A program made the position numbers and the translations under genes. This document shows positions 52,873-61,022 of a stretch of DNA of 64,000 nucleotides, piece after piece (position 1 is the first letter of the stretch; every line of letters starts with the position of its first letter). The notes beneath the pieces were generated by a model. It made no database searches, was not told where the DNA came from, and worked only from the letters and a program-made list of their open reading frames with translations. The stretch is from RGIG1681 sp045594425 (lineage in GTDB: Bacteria > Bacillota > Clostridia > Christensenellales > UBA1242): contig JAZNYK010000006.1 of assembly GCA_045594425.1 (NCBI GenBank), positions 143,894-207,893 of the forward strand. The letters are read 5' to 3'.

Positions 52873-52949
52873 AGGACTGTAGCTCAGTTGGTTAGAGCAC
52901 CACCCTGATAAGGTGGGGGTCGGAGGTCCGAGTCCTCTCAGTCCTACCA
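52873..52949 (+). tRNA. tRNA-Ile (GAT)
   Basis: Acceptor AGGACTG / CAGTCCT with encoded CCA. Anticodon stem CCACC-CTGATAA-GGTGG gives anticodon GAT. The T-loop begins TCCGAGT rather than the usual TTCGA-type loop. Three nucleotides after tRNA-Ala, one transcript. Confidence 0.93.
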
Positions 52950-52956
52950 AAATAAA

Positions 52957-52986
52957 AAACGAATCACTTAGGTGGTTCGTTTTTTG
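52957..52986 (+). terminator. tRNA operon terminator
   Basis: AACGAATCAC / GTGGTTCGTT stem (one wobble), then a T6 run. Confidence 0.8.
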
Positions 52987-53009
52987 TTTTCTTAGAAATT
53001 GAGTTTGAC

Positions 53010-53275
53010 TCGACTCTCTGACCCCCTACCGAAACTTAAAGGAGACTATTTTTGCTCTAAGCAAAAAAGTCCCTGAAACATTGCCCGCGACTTTTAAGCA
53101 CACTTTATGTTAGGGCAAATAAGGTGGGGGAAACCACAAAGCATAAGGTGGTGTATTTAGTCGGAACGGCTTTGTTTTTTTGTTGTAGAAATTCCGACCC
53201 ACGCCTTTCACGAAACGAAGTGGAGTATAAGAACTATTCGGTTGTCCAACCTCCTTCTACTATACCCTACCAAAA
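53010..53275. ncRNA. Candidate structured RNA or repeat element, unidentified
   Basis: This stretch is richer in G+C than its surroundings and has no supported gene. Visible structure: a 15-bp hairpin with two bulged A residues (53041-53073), GTCGGAA / TTCCGAC (53160-53198), CCCCCTACC (53022) complementary to GGTGGGGG (53123) apart from one base, and GGTT-GTCC-AACC near 53240. It ends at a terminator. Not recognised as tmRNA, RNase P, SRP or 6S RNA. The strand is unknown; a repeat element is equally possible. Confidence 0.4.
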
Positions 53276-53306
53276 AGAAACCACGGTTTATCCGTGGTTT
53301 TTCTTT
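53275..53306. terminator. Terminator after the structured stretch
   Basis: AAAGAAACCACGG-TTTAT-CCGTGGTTTTTCTTT, a long stem with T-runs. Confidence 0.8.
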
Positions 53307-53384
53307 CGACAATATTTTTATTTTGTTAGCACTTTTTTTATCTTTTGTGATATCATAATATTGGTAATTTTAAAGGAGATATTT

Positions 53385-54287
53385 ATGTATATTAAAACAA
53401 GCAAAAAATGGCAAAGTGTTTTAGATTTTTCTATGATAATTTTAGGAACTCTCATCATGGGTTTTGCGTTCAGTGTTTTTCTTGAACCAAACGACATTTC
53501 AACTGGTGGGTTTTCAGCACTTTCAATGATTATCAACACACTTTTTGAAAAAATTGGTGTTAAAGGAATCCCAACATCTGCAATTTATTTAGTTTTAAAT
53601 ATTGGTTTATATTTGCTCGCACTCAAAACTTTAGGAAAACGATTTGCAATCAGAGCATTGGTTGGAATTTTGTCGTTTTCACTCGGAATGCAAGTGTTTA
53701 ACATGATTGACTTTAACATCACTTATGAACTTTTGATTTCTGCTGTTTTTGGCGGTTCAATCATGGGAATTGGAGTTGGTCTTGTTGTTCGCTTTGGTGG
53801 CTCAACTGGTGGCTCTGACATGATTGCAAGCATCATGAAAAGCAAAAAACCAAATGCTTCACTTGGTTCGTTTATTATTATGGTTGACATGGTTATCATT
53901 GGACTTTCATTATTTGTTTTCACAAATGGTTTTGAACTTTTGCCTTATACCATCGTTGCCCTACTCCTTTGTATGTATATAACAGACTTCATCAACGAAG
54001 GATACAAAGAAGTTCGTGCATTTAACATAATCACAACAAAACCTACAGAAATTTCAAATGCAATCATGGAACAACTTTCAAGAGGATGTTCTTGCACATC
54101 AGCAAAAGGAATGCACTCAAACAGTGATAGAAGCATTGTTATTTGTCTTGTTAGCAAATATCAAACAAGCCAATTAAGAACTCTCATTAAAGAAATTGAC
54201 CCATCTGCTTTTGTTTATTTAACGAAAGTAAGTGAAGTTATGGGAGAATGGAATCACGCATCTTCTAGTTCTAAAGAAGAAAAATAA
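53385..54287 (+). CDS. YitT-family membrane protein
   Basis: 300 residues from MYIKTSKKW with AAAGGAG; the frame is open 87 codons further upstream through the structured stretch but has no other start signal. Five membrane helices with FLEPNDISTGGFSALSMII and RFGGSTGGSDMIASI (the two DUF161 repeats), then a soluble DUF2179 domain (about 215-290). Function of the family is unknown. Confidence 0.9.
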   Translation: MYIKTSKKWQSVLDFSMIILGTLIMGFAFSVFLEPNDISTGGFSALSMIINTLFEKIGVKGIPTSAIYLVLNIGLYLLALKTLGKRFAIRALVGILSFSLGMQVFNMIDFNITYELLISAVFGGSIMGIGVGLVVRFGGSTGGSDMIASIMKSKKPNASLGSFIIMVDMVIIGLSLFVFTNGFELLPYTIVALLLCMYITDFINEGYKEVRAFNIITTKPTEISNAIMEQLSRGCSCTSAKGMHSNSDRSIVICLVSKYQTSQLRTLIKEIDPSAFVYLTKVSEVMGEWNHASSSSKEEK

Positions 54288-54305
54288 TTAAAATATTTTG
54301 CATAA

Positions 54306-54334
54306 TAAAAACCAAGCCTTTTGACTTGGTTTTT
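54306..54334. terminator. Terminator of the YitT gene
   Basis: AAAACCAAG / CTTGGTTTT hairpin with T-run. Confidence 0.8.
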
Positions 54335-54343
54335 TTGATTGAA

Positions 54344-54368
54344 AAAAGCAGGTGCTATGCCTGCTTTT
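54344..54368 (-). terminator. Terminator overlapping the end of the 218-residue gene
   Basis: AAAAGCAGG / CCTGCTTTT; the stop codon at 54355 lies in the loop. Confidence 0.7.
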
Positions 54369-55011
54369 GAATATTTTTTACTGTCAATAATCTTTTTCTG
54401 TATCCAAAATTTTCAACTTTTTCATAAAGTTTAGCACGATATTCTTCGGCTTCTTCATAGGTGTTAAATGTTGGAAGTCTGCCTTCAACAGCATCAAAAC
54501 CTGCAAGCAAGTTGTTTTCTTTTAGCCTGTCAAGTTCAGCAACATTTTTAACGCCACGCATCAACAAATAACAGTTTGGCTTGCCAAATTTTTCATAGTT
54601 CCAGTTATCTGGGTTGTTATCAAGGGCATCAAATCCAACAATTGCAACCGCAATAAAGCCACTTTTCATGTAATAGTTTGCCAAAAACTCACCATAGCAA
54701 TCGCCAAACTTTGCGCCATATTTAAATGCGCATCTAACCATTTTTGGCAAGATATGGCGAACTTCGGTTTCCTCTGCTTTTTTGTTGTTTTTGTGAACAG
54801 AAATCATTTCTTCGTCTTTGATAGCAAAGCCAGCAATTCCGTGCCCAATCAAAAAGTTTTGGCTACCTTGATAAACATCTGTGTCACGAAGAATAACAAA
54901 CGAACCGTGGTCATTGATTAATCGTGCGTCACGAAGCGAATACCAAAAATCCATATACTCATTATCATTTAATTTCCTAAATCTAGGTCTAATATATACT
55001 CTATCTTCCAC
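54355..55011 (-). CDS. Unknown protein with GTG start
   Basis: 218 residues. Soluble; contains VYIRPRFRKLNDNEY, a VRCAFKYGAKFGDCYGEFLANYYMKSG segment and a Trp/Asn-rich DNNPDNWNYEKFG. The KYGAKFGDCYGEFL...YMKSGF part faintly resembles acetyltransferase-type folds, but I do not recognise a family. The GTG at 55011 lies 7 nt after a TAAAAT box and has no Shine-Dalgarno, so the mRNA is probably leaderless. Confidence 0.7.
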   Translation of the reverse strand: MEDRVYIRPRFRKLNDNEYMDFWYSLRDARLINDHGSFVILRDTDVYQGSQNFLIGHGIAGFAIKDEEMISVHKNNKKAEETEVRHILPKMVRCAFKYGAKFGDCYGEFLANYYMKSGFIAVAIVGFDALDNNPDNWNYEKFGKPNCYLLMRGVKNVAELDRLKENNLLAGFDAVEGRLPTFNTYEEAEEYRAKLYEKVENFGYRKRLLTVKNIQKQA

Positions 55012-55017
55012 ACCAGT

Positions 55018-55046
55018 ATTTTAGCAATAACCAAATTTTTTATCAA
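55018..55046 (-). promoter_or_regulatory. Promoter predicting a leaderless GTG-start mRNA
   Basis: Minus strand TTGATA, 17-nt spacer, extended -10 TGC-TAAAAT ending at 55018; GTG at 55011. Confidence 0.7.
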
Positions 55047-55242
55047 CTAAAAACACCTCAAATTTATTTTATTTTGCATAAAGTTAGAAAATTTAGTAAT
55101 TTAGCGAAAATCTAAAAACAAAAACTCGTTTTTACGAATTTAATAATATTTATATTATTACATATTTTATCGGTGGTTAATTTGACATTTTTTGTAATAT
55201 TTTTTATACTGAAAAAGAACTAATGATACAAGGAGTTTTTTA

Positions 55243-57021
55243 ATGAAAAAACGTATATTAAGCGCCTGTTTTGCATTTATTTTAATGCTCTGCCCATTTA
55301 TTTTATCTGCGTGTGGCGACAAAGACCCTGAAAATACAACCCCAACCATAACAAAAATCGAAGTGGTTGGTGAATTTAAAACAACATATTTTGTTGGTGA
55401 AGACTTAACCATTGATGATTTGGAAATAAAAATCACAAAAAGTGACGGAACAACATCAAATGTGGCTTTAACCTCTGAAATGATTTCTGGATTTGATTCA
55501 ACAACTGCTGGCGAAAAAACATTAACCATCACATATAATGAAAAAACAACAACTGTTGCTTACACAGTTATCAGCCCTGCCGTTAAATCAATTGCCATTT
55601 CAACAAGTATCAAAAATGCATACTTCACTGGTGACATTCTTGACCTTGAAGGAACAAAATTAAACGTTGTTTTTGAAGACGATTCTTCAGCATCAATTAA
55701 CGTAACATCAACCATGGTTACTGGTTTTGACACTTCAACTGCTGGCACAAACAAAGAACTCACAATCACTTATGGTGACAAGTCAATCAAAGTGACATAT
55801 AACGTAACTCAACTTGCAGTTTCTAGTATTAGCGTAAAAACAAAAATGAAAACATCGTATTTTGTTGGTGAACAACTTGAAGTGGCTGGTGGAATAATTA
55901 CAGCAACCTACAATAACGGAAAAACCGAAGATGTTGTTATAACAAACGCTATGGTTTCAAACTTTAGCACAACGTCTGCAAAAAATGCTGTTTTAACAAT
56001 CACCTATGAAGGAAAAACCTGTTCACAAGAATATTCAGTAACCGCAATTGTTGTTAGTTCAATTGAACTATTGAATAGAGCCGAATTTAAAACTGCTTAT
56101 TACACTGGTGATGCTATCACCTACCCTTGCGGACAAATCAAGGCAACATATAATAACGGAACAACTCAAACTGTTAACATCACCGAAACAATGGTTACTG
56201 GTTTTGATTCATCAAGTGCTGGCGAAGATAAAGTTTTAACAATTTCTTATGGCGGAAAAACAACAACTGTTGCCTACACCATCACTGACATTGTTGCAAC
56301 ATCAATTTCAATTTTACCTGAAAATCAATTTAAAACAATTTATTTTGTTGGCGAACTTCTTGACACAACCGGTGGAAAACTTAATGTTGAATATAACAAC
56401 GGAAACACCGAAGTTGTTGACATTTTGCCTTCAATGGTTATTGGTTTTGATTCACAATTTGAAAAAAGTGGAAACTTAACAATTGCTTGGGGTGGCATAA
56501 GCATCAATGTTCCATACACCGTAACAATTGTAAAAGTTACAAGTGTTTCACTTGAACCAGGCATGAAAACAACTTATTATCAAGGACAATCTCTTGATGT
56601 AACTGGTGGAAAGATTAAAGCAACATATAACAACGGAAAAACTGAAATTGTTGATGTTGAACTTTATATGCTTAAATCAAAATCAACATCACAAGCAAAA
56701 ACATACACAACACAAATCATAACCGACTTTGAAGATGAAAATGGTGATTTCTTCACAATTTCATTCTCATATACAGTTATTGCAAGAACAATCACACTAA
56801 CAACACCATTTAAACTTGTATATGTTGTTGGAGAAGAACTTGATGTTGATGGCGGACAAATCACAATCACCTATGGAGATGAAACTCCAGATGAAATCAT
56901 TGAAATCACAGCCGACATGGTTAAAAACTTTAGCACAACAACCGCTGGTTCAAAAACTTTAAAAATTCAATATGACGGACTCACATCTTCATTAATTGAA
57001 TATGTTGTAAATGAAGCATAA
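55243..57021 (+). CDS. Surface lipoprotein with seven Ig-like (Big_3-type) repeats
   Basis: 592 residues with AAGGAG. Signal peptide and lipobox FILSAC. Then about seven repeats of roughly 75 residues, each with the signature K..YFVGE.L...GG.I...YNNG.TE.V.IT..MV.GFD....G...LTI.Y..K...Y.V. No catalytic domain. Likely a cell-surface stalk or adhesin. The repeats are close enough to each other to suggest recent expansion. Confidence 0.85.
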   Translation: MKKRILSACFAFILMLCPFILSACGDKDPENTTPTITKIEVVGEFKTTYFVGEDLTIDDLEIKITKSDGTTSNVALTSEMISGFDSTTAGEKTLTITYNEKTTTVAYTVISPAVKSIAISTSIKNAYFTGDILDLEGTKLNVVFEDDSSASINVTSTMVTGFDTSTAGTNKELTITYGDKSIKVTYNVTQLAVSSISVKTKMKTSYFVGEQLEVAGGIITATYNNGKTEDVVITNAMVSNFSTTSAKNAVLTITYEGKTCSQEYSVTAIVVSSIELLNRAEFKTAYYTGDAITYPCGQIKATYNNGTTQTVNITETMVTGFDSSSAGEDKVLTISYGGKTTTVAYTITDIVATSISILPENQFKTIYFVGELLDTTGGKLNVEYNNGNTEVVDILPSMVIGFDSQFEKSGNLTIAWGGISINVPYTVTIVKVTSVSLEPGMKTTYYQGQSLDVTGGKIKATYNNGKTEIVDVELYMLKSKSTSQAKTYTTQIITDFEDENGDFFTISFSYTVIARTITLTTPFKLVYVVGEELDVDGGQITITYGDETPDEIIEITADMVKNFSTTTAGSKTLKIQYDGLTSSLIEYVVNEA

Positions 57022-57034
57022 AAAATTGTGCATA

Positions 57035-57064
57035 AAAAAAGACAATCGAACGATTGTCTTTTTT
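57035..57064. terminator. Convergent bidirectional terminator
   Basis: AAAAAAGACAATCG / CGATTGTCTTTTTT near-perfect palindrome. Confidence 0.85.
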
Positions 57065-57075
57065 ATTTTGTCTTA

Positions 57076-57582
57076 TTATTTCTTTAACAAGTTTTTAACA
57101 AGAACTGTTGCACCAGCCAAGATTGAGCAGATTGCAGCAACAATTGAACCAACTGCAAGAACATAATCGATTTCTGCAGCAATTTTTCCAACGATTGTGT
57201 CTGCACCAACTACGAAACTTGGCATAATGAAGTAAAGCACACCAGCAACAACAAAACAAACAACTGCAACATAATCTAAAATTTTGCTGCCTTTTTTAGA
57301 TGCCATTTGAAGTGCTGAAAGAACGCTACCTGCAATAACAAGAAGAACTGGGAGCAATGCCATGAAAGAGAAAGACAAAACTTTAACATCTTCTTCACTC
57401 TTACCAAAAGCAACTTGCAAGCCTGTGTATCCTCCGTCATTTTTAATTGTTCCGAGTGCTGTTTCAACATCAGGAACTTTTACTGCTTGAACAAAAAGCA
57501 TAACAACTGCAACAAGTCCTAAAACTGCAGCAACTGCATACAAAATTTTGCCAAGGTCTAAACCGCTTTTCTTTTTTGCCAT
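57076..57582 (-). CDS. Four-helix membrane protein of unknown function
   Basis: 168 residues with AGGAGGG. Four membrane helices (ILYAVAAVLGLVAVVMLFV; FMALLPVLLVIAGSVLSAL; YVAVVCFVVAGVLYFIM; VLAVGSIVAAICSILAGATV) and a Lys-rich start and end. No family recognised. Confidence 0.75.
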   Translation of the reverse strand: MAKKKSGLDLGKILYAVAAVLGLVAVVMLFVQAVKVPDVETALGTIKNDGGYTGLQVAFGKSEEDVKVLSFSFMALLPVLLVIAGSVLSALQMASKKGSKILDYVAVVCFVVAGVLYFIMPSFVVGADTIVGKIAAEIDYVLAVGSIVAAICSILAGATVLVKNLLKK

Positions 57583-57657
57583 AATTTTCCCTCCTAAACA
57601 TATTATTACATTTTACACCATAAACTGTCAAACACATTTTTATTTTGTATATAATTT

Positions 57658-58320
57658 TTAACCCACAACACTTTCAAAATTATAAAGCCCCACGCCTGAA
57701 ATTTTAAGCATAAAACTGACCGCCAGAAGCACACCATCAGCAAATGCAACCCTTGAATATGCCTTGTGTGACAGCGAAATAACTTCGTTTTTATAGCACA
57801 CCTTAACCGTATGCTCACCCACCTCACTGCCTAACCGTTCACACAAAACATCAACTGGCACATTTATCGTTTTTTTAATATTTTCAACAAGTTCAAGTGC
57901 TGTTCCGCTGGGCTTGTCTAGTTTATTTTTATGGTGTTTTTCAAACACAACAACCTGATTTTCACTGCCATCAAAAATATACTTTAAACAATTTTTTAAC
58001 TTCGCAATACCTATTGAGAAATTTCCTGCTTTTAAAATTGCTGTCTTTCTGCTCGCAAACTTAATTTGCTGTAAATGTTGGATTGTTTGACCCGTTGCAC
58101 CAATAATCAAGTTTACTTTATTTTCTGCACACCACTCTGCCGTTTTTGCAGATTGCCCTGCATTTGAAAAATCAATTATTAAATTTGCATCTTTAATATT
58201 TTCAAAATTGTCATTTTTATCAATTCCAAAAACATCATAACCTGCAGAAATTAAACTTTCAAAGACAACACTTCCCATTTTTCCTTTGTGACCAACCACA
58301 ATAATCTTTATATGTTTCAT
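57658..58320 (-). CDS. dapB: 4-hydroxy-tetrahydrodipicolinate reductase
   Basis: 220 residues from MKHIKIIVVG. GHKGKMGS cofactor loop, LIIDFSN, EKHHKNKLDKPSGTALEL (catalytic His-His and PSGTA). Lysine/diaminopimelate pathway, NAD(P)H-dependent. Slightly short for the family. The start is chosen because it lies 7 nt after a TATTAT box without any Shine-Dalgarno: predicted leaderless. The longer frame to 58467 runs through the upstream terminator and gene and is not used. Confidence 0.9.
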   Translation of the reverse strand: MKHIKIIVVGHKGKMGSVVFESLISAGYDVFGIDKNDNFENIKDANLIIDFSNAGQSAKTAEWCAENKVNLIIGATGQTIQHLQQIKFASRKTAILKAGNFSIGIAKLKNCLKYIFDGSENQVVVFEKHHKNKLDKPSGTALELVENIKKTINVPVDVLCERLGSEVGEHTVKVCYKNEVISLSHKAYSRVAFADGVLLAVSFMLKISGVGLYNFESVVG

Positions 58321-58326
58321 AGTGTC

Positions 58327-58354
58327 ATAATATGACCACTTAAAAAAATTGCAA
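58327..58354 (-). promoter_or_regulatory. Promoter predicting a leaderless dapB mRNA
   Basis: Minus strand TTGCAA, 16-nt spacer, TATTAT ending at 58327; ATG at 58320. It begins right after the kinase terminator. Confidence 0.65.
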
Positions 58355-58355
58355 C

Positions 58356-58384
58356 AAAAAAAAGACTTCTTTAACGAAGCCTTT
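58356..58384 (-). terminator. Terminator of the sugar kinase gene
   Basis: Minus strand AAAGGCTTC / GAAGTCTTT (one wobble) followed by T8. Confidence 0.75.
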
Positions 58385-58387
58385 ATT

Positions 58388-59413
58388 TTATCTTTGAATT
58401 GCAGCATTGCCATTGCTTGCCATAAATTCTTCAACCTCTTTTTCAGAAAGCGTTGAAACATCACCATAAAGTGTGTGCTCTAAAATTGAAGTTGCAAGAC
58501 CAAACTTTAAAGCATACTCTGGATTTCCATAATCTTTCAAAAGACCATGAACAACACCCGAAGCAAAAGCATCCCCAGCACCAATCCTATCATAAATTGA
58601 AAATCTAATAGGACCTTCTGACTTAAACTCACCACTTCTGCAAATACAATAAGATGAAAGTGAATTGTCACTAGCGGTGTGAACAACACGCTCTGTTCCA
58701 AACACATATTCAACTTTTGACTGATTAATAAGTGCTTTTGAAAGTGCTATCTTCTTTTCAGTTAGTGATTGAGGTTCATTATCAAGTTTAACTTCCAAAA
58801 TAGTTCCAATGTCAAAATGGTTTGCAAACAAAACATCAACATAAGGAATAACTTTTTTAAAGTGAGGACGTGCTTCATCAATAGTCCAAAGTTTTGAACG
58901 ATAGTTAAAATCAAATGAAACTCTAACATTATATTTTTTGCAATATTCCAAGCACTTAAATGCAAAGTTTCTAACATTATCCCCTAGTGCAAGAGATATT
59001 CCCGAAAGATGAAACCATGTCGCACCAGCAAAAACTTCATCAAAATCAATCTCGTTAGTGTCAATTCTTGTAACTGCAGAATGTTTGCGGTTATAAATAA
59101 CCCTTGAAGGTCTGCCACCAAATCCTGTTTCAACAAAATACATCCCAATGTTAGATGAACCTCTAACAACATGGTCGGTTTTCACGCCATGACCTTTCAA
59201 GTGTTTGACTGCAGAGTCACCCAATTGGTTATCTGGAAGTTTTGTCAAAAATTCGGTGTTATGCCCAAAATGTGATAGAGCAACCAAAACATTAGCCTCG
59301 CCACCGCCGTAGTTTGCAACAAAATTGCGTGCTTGCGAAATTGTTGTGTAGTCTGGCGGAGTTAACCTTAACATAATTTCACCAAACGCCAAAATCTTTT
59401 CTTTTTTATCCAT
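58388..59413 (-). CDS. PfkB-family sugar kinase, KDG-kinase-like
   Basis: 341 residues with GGGG before ATG. LAFGEIMLRLTPP, NYGGGEANVLVALSHFG and the C-terminal DRIGAGDAFASGVV (catalytic Asp, anion hole) are the ribokinase-family signatures. The GGGEANVLVALS form is common in 2-keto-3-deoxygluconate kinases; fructokinase is an alternative. Monocistronic. Confidence 0.88.
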   Translation of the reverse strand: MDKKEKILAFGEIMLRLTPPDYTTISQARNFVANYGGGEANVLVALSHFGHNTEFLTKLPDNQLGDSAVKHLKGHGVKTDHVVRGSSNIGMYFVETGFGGRPSRVIYNRKHSAVTRIDTNEIDFDEVFAGATWFHLSGISLALGDNVRNFAFKCLEYCKKYNVRVSFDFNYRSKLWTIDEARPHFKKVIPYVDVLFANHFDIGTILEVKLDNEPQSLTEKKIALSKALINQSKVEYVFGTERVVHTASDNSLSSYCICRSGEFKSEGPIRFSIYDRIGAGDAFASGVVHGLLKDYGNPEYALKFGLATSILEHTLYGDVSTLSEKEVEEFMASNGNAAIQR

Positions 59414-59532
59414 ATAAAATCCCCATTGATTTTATTTTTCTAGTTTGATTATATCACTCAAAAATACCTCAAGCAAACATAATGCAAACACAACAAAAAA
59501 TTTGGTTATTTTTCAAACTTGTTATTTTAAAG

Positions 59533-59561
59533 TTGCTAATCTTTTTTTTATTTTGTATCAT
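59533..59561 (+). promoter_or_regulatory. Promoter predicting a leaderless mRNA
   Basis: TTGCTA, 17-nt spacer, TATCAT ending at 59561; ATG at 59568, no Shine-Dalgarno. Confidence 0.6.
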
Positions 59562-59567
59562 AAAATT

Positions 59568-60209
59568 ATGAAAGAGTTAGTTAAGTTAAAATATGGTGAT
59601 TTAAGCAAAATCAGAAAACAATTTTTTGAAGAAAACACAGACGACCATGCATACTTTCAAACAAACAGCAGTATTTTGATTTCTGCTCCGCATGGAGTTT
59701 CACAAGTTCGTTTGGGTTCGCTTAAGGTTGCAGAAATTGGAACTATTCCTGTAGCAACAATGGTTGCAAAACACATGAAAGCAAACTTGATTGTGAAAAC
59801 TAGAAACGATGATGACGATGCCAACTTTGTTGAAAGTTGCCCATATCGTGACACAATTGCAAATGCCATCCAAAAACAGAACATTAAATATTTGATAGAT
59901 TTTCACGGACTTGCAAAGCACCGCCCTTGTGATATTAATCTAGGCATCAACTTTGGCCAAAACATTGCAAGAAACCAAAAACTTTTTGCAAGTTTAAAAA
60001 ATGCTCTTGAAATTCAAGGATTTTCTGTTAGTGTAGACGAACCTTTTTGTGCTGGTCCTCGAACAATTGCAGGACATTTTGCAAAAAACTTTAATATTTG
60101 GACTATTCAAATAGAAATCAATTCTGCAATCACCAATATGCCTAAAAACATAGACAAGTGCAATCTTTTAATCAACACTCTTATTGATTGGCTAGAAAGA
60201 AACTATTAA
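59568..60209 (+). CDS. N-formylglutamate amidohydrolase-like protein
   Basis: 213 residues from MKELVKLKYGDL. ISAPHGV, YLIDFHGLAKHRP and WTIQIEINSA match the zinc-binding blocks of the FGase family (related to AstE/HutG). Likely hydrolyses an amide; no histidine pathway genes nearby. The upstream frame to 59445 lacks signals. Predicted leaderless. Confidence 0.8.
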   Translation: MKELVKLKYGDLSKIRKQFFEENTDDHAYFQTNSSILISAPHGVSQVRLGSLKVAEIGTIPVATMVAKHMKANLIVKTRNDDDDANFVESCPYRDTIANAIQKQNIKYLIDFHGLAKHRPCDINLGINFGQNIARNQKLFASLKNALEIQGFSVSVDEPFCAGPRTIAGHFAKNFNIWTIQIEINSAITNMPKNIDKCNLLINTLIDWLERNY

Positions 60210-60237
60210 AAAACACTGGATAACTCCAGTGTTTTTT
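60208..60237. terminator. Convergent bidirectional terminator
   Basis: AAAAAACACTGGA / TCCAGTGTTTTTT stem. Confidence 0.85.
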
Positions 60238-60860
60238 TATTTATTATCTTCTTGATTTGTTGTTTTTTTGTGCCAGCCTCTTTTGTTGCAGTTTGGACAC
60301 TTCATGTGTCTTGTTCTTCCCATATGTGCAGACCACAAAACTTGCTTGTAAGTTGGAACATATTTATGATGACAGCAACCACATTCATAAAAACCTGCTT
60401 TTTGCTCTATTATCAAACAAAAGTGAATGCCAACCAAGCAGTTTAAAAAGCCCCAAACAATTAATGCAATTCTCCAACCATCTGCCATTTGGCAATAAGA
60501 CGCAACCATGGTCATTGTTATAATAAACATACTTGATAATATGCCAACAACCCACTCTAAAGAAAGCATCAATTTGTCACTTTTTTCTTGTTTCGCTTTT
60601 AATTCAACAAGATTTTTTTCGGCGATTTCTTTGTATTCCCTTTCTGTTGGAAGCAATTTTCCTGAAAGCAATTCATTCGCTGTTATATTTAATTCCTTGC
60701 AAAGCGGAAGCATTAAGGTTGTATCTGGAAAGCCCTTTCCTGTTTCCCACTTTGAAATTGTCTTTTCACTAACATTAATCTTTTCAGCAAGTTGAACTTG
60801 TGTGAGCCCACACTTTTTTCTTTGCTTTGAAATAAATTTTCCAATTACACCTAAATCCAT
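60237..60860 (-). CDS. XRE-family regulator with zinc-ribbon tail
   Basis: 207 residues with GGAGG. HTH_3 at residues 5-60 (ISKQRKKCGLTQVQLAEKINVSEKTISKWETGKG), two membrane helices (about 105-150), and a C-terminal CGCCHHKYVPT...KCPNCNKRGWHKK zinc site. This layout recurs in Firmicutes regulators. Signal unknown. Confidence 0.88.
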   Translation of the reverse strand: MDLGVIGKFISKQRKKCGLTQVQLAEKINVSEKTISKWETGKGFPDTTLMLPLCKELNITANELLSGKLLPTEREYKEIAEKNLVELKAKQEKSDKLMLSLEWVVGILSSMFIITMTMVASYCQMADGWRIALIVWGFLNCLVGIHFCLIIEQKAGFYECGCCHHKYVPTYKQVLWSAHMGRTRHMKCPNCNKRGWHKKTTNQEDNK

Positions 60861-61022
60861 ATTATTTCCTCCACAATCACATTATACCATGTATTATTTT
60901 AATTTTACCCCCACTATCCGTAGACTTTTTAATTTTTATAAATATTTTTATAAAAAATTTTCAATATCCTTTGAAAATTTTGTTTTGCGGTGCTACAATA
61001 AAAATATATAGGGAGTTTAATT

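Noticed and set aside
53124..53384. In-frame 87-codon extension of the YitT gene
   Set aside because: No start signal upstream; AAAGGAG lies directly before the ATG at 53385 and the extension crosses a terminator hairpin.
58321..58467. N-terminal extension of dapB
   Set aside because: It would overlap the kinase gene and its terminator; the shorter start gives the normal DapB N-terminal Rossmann motif.
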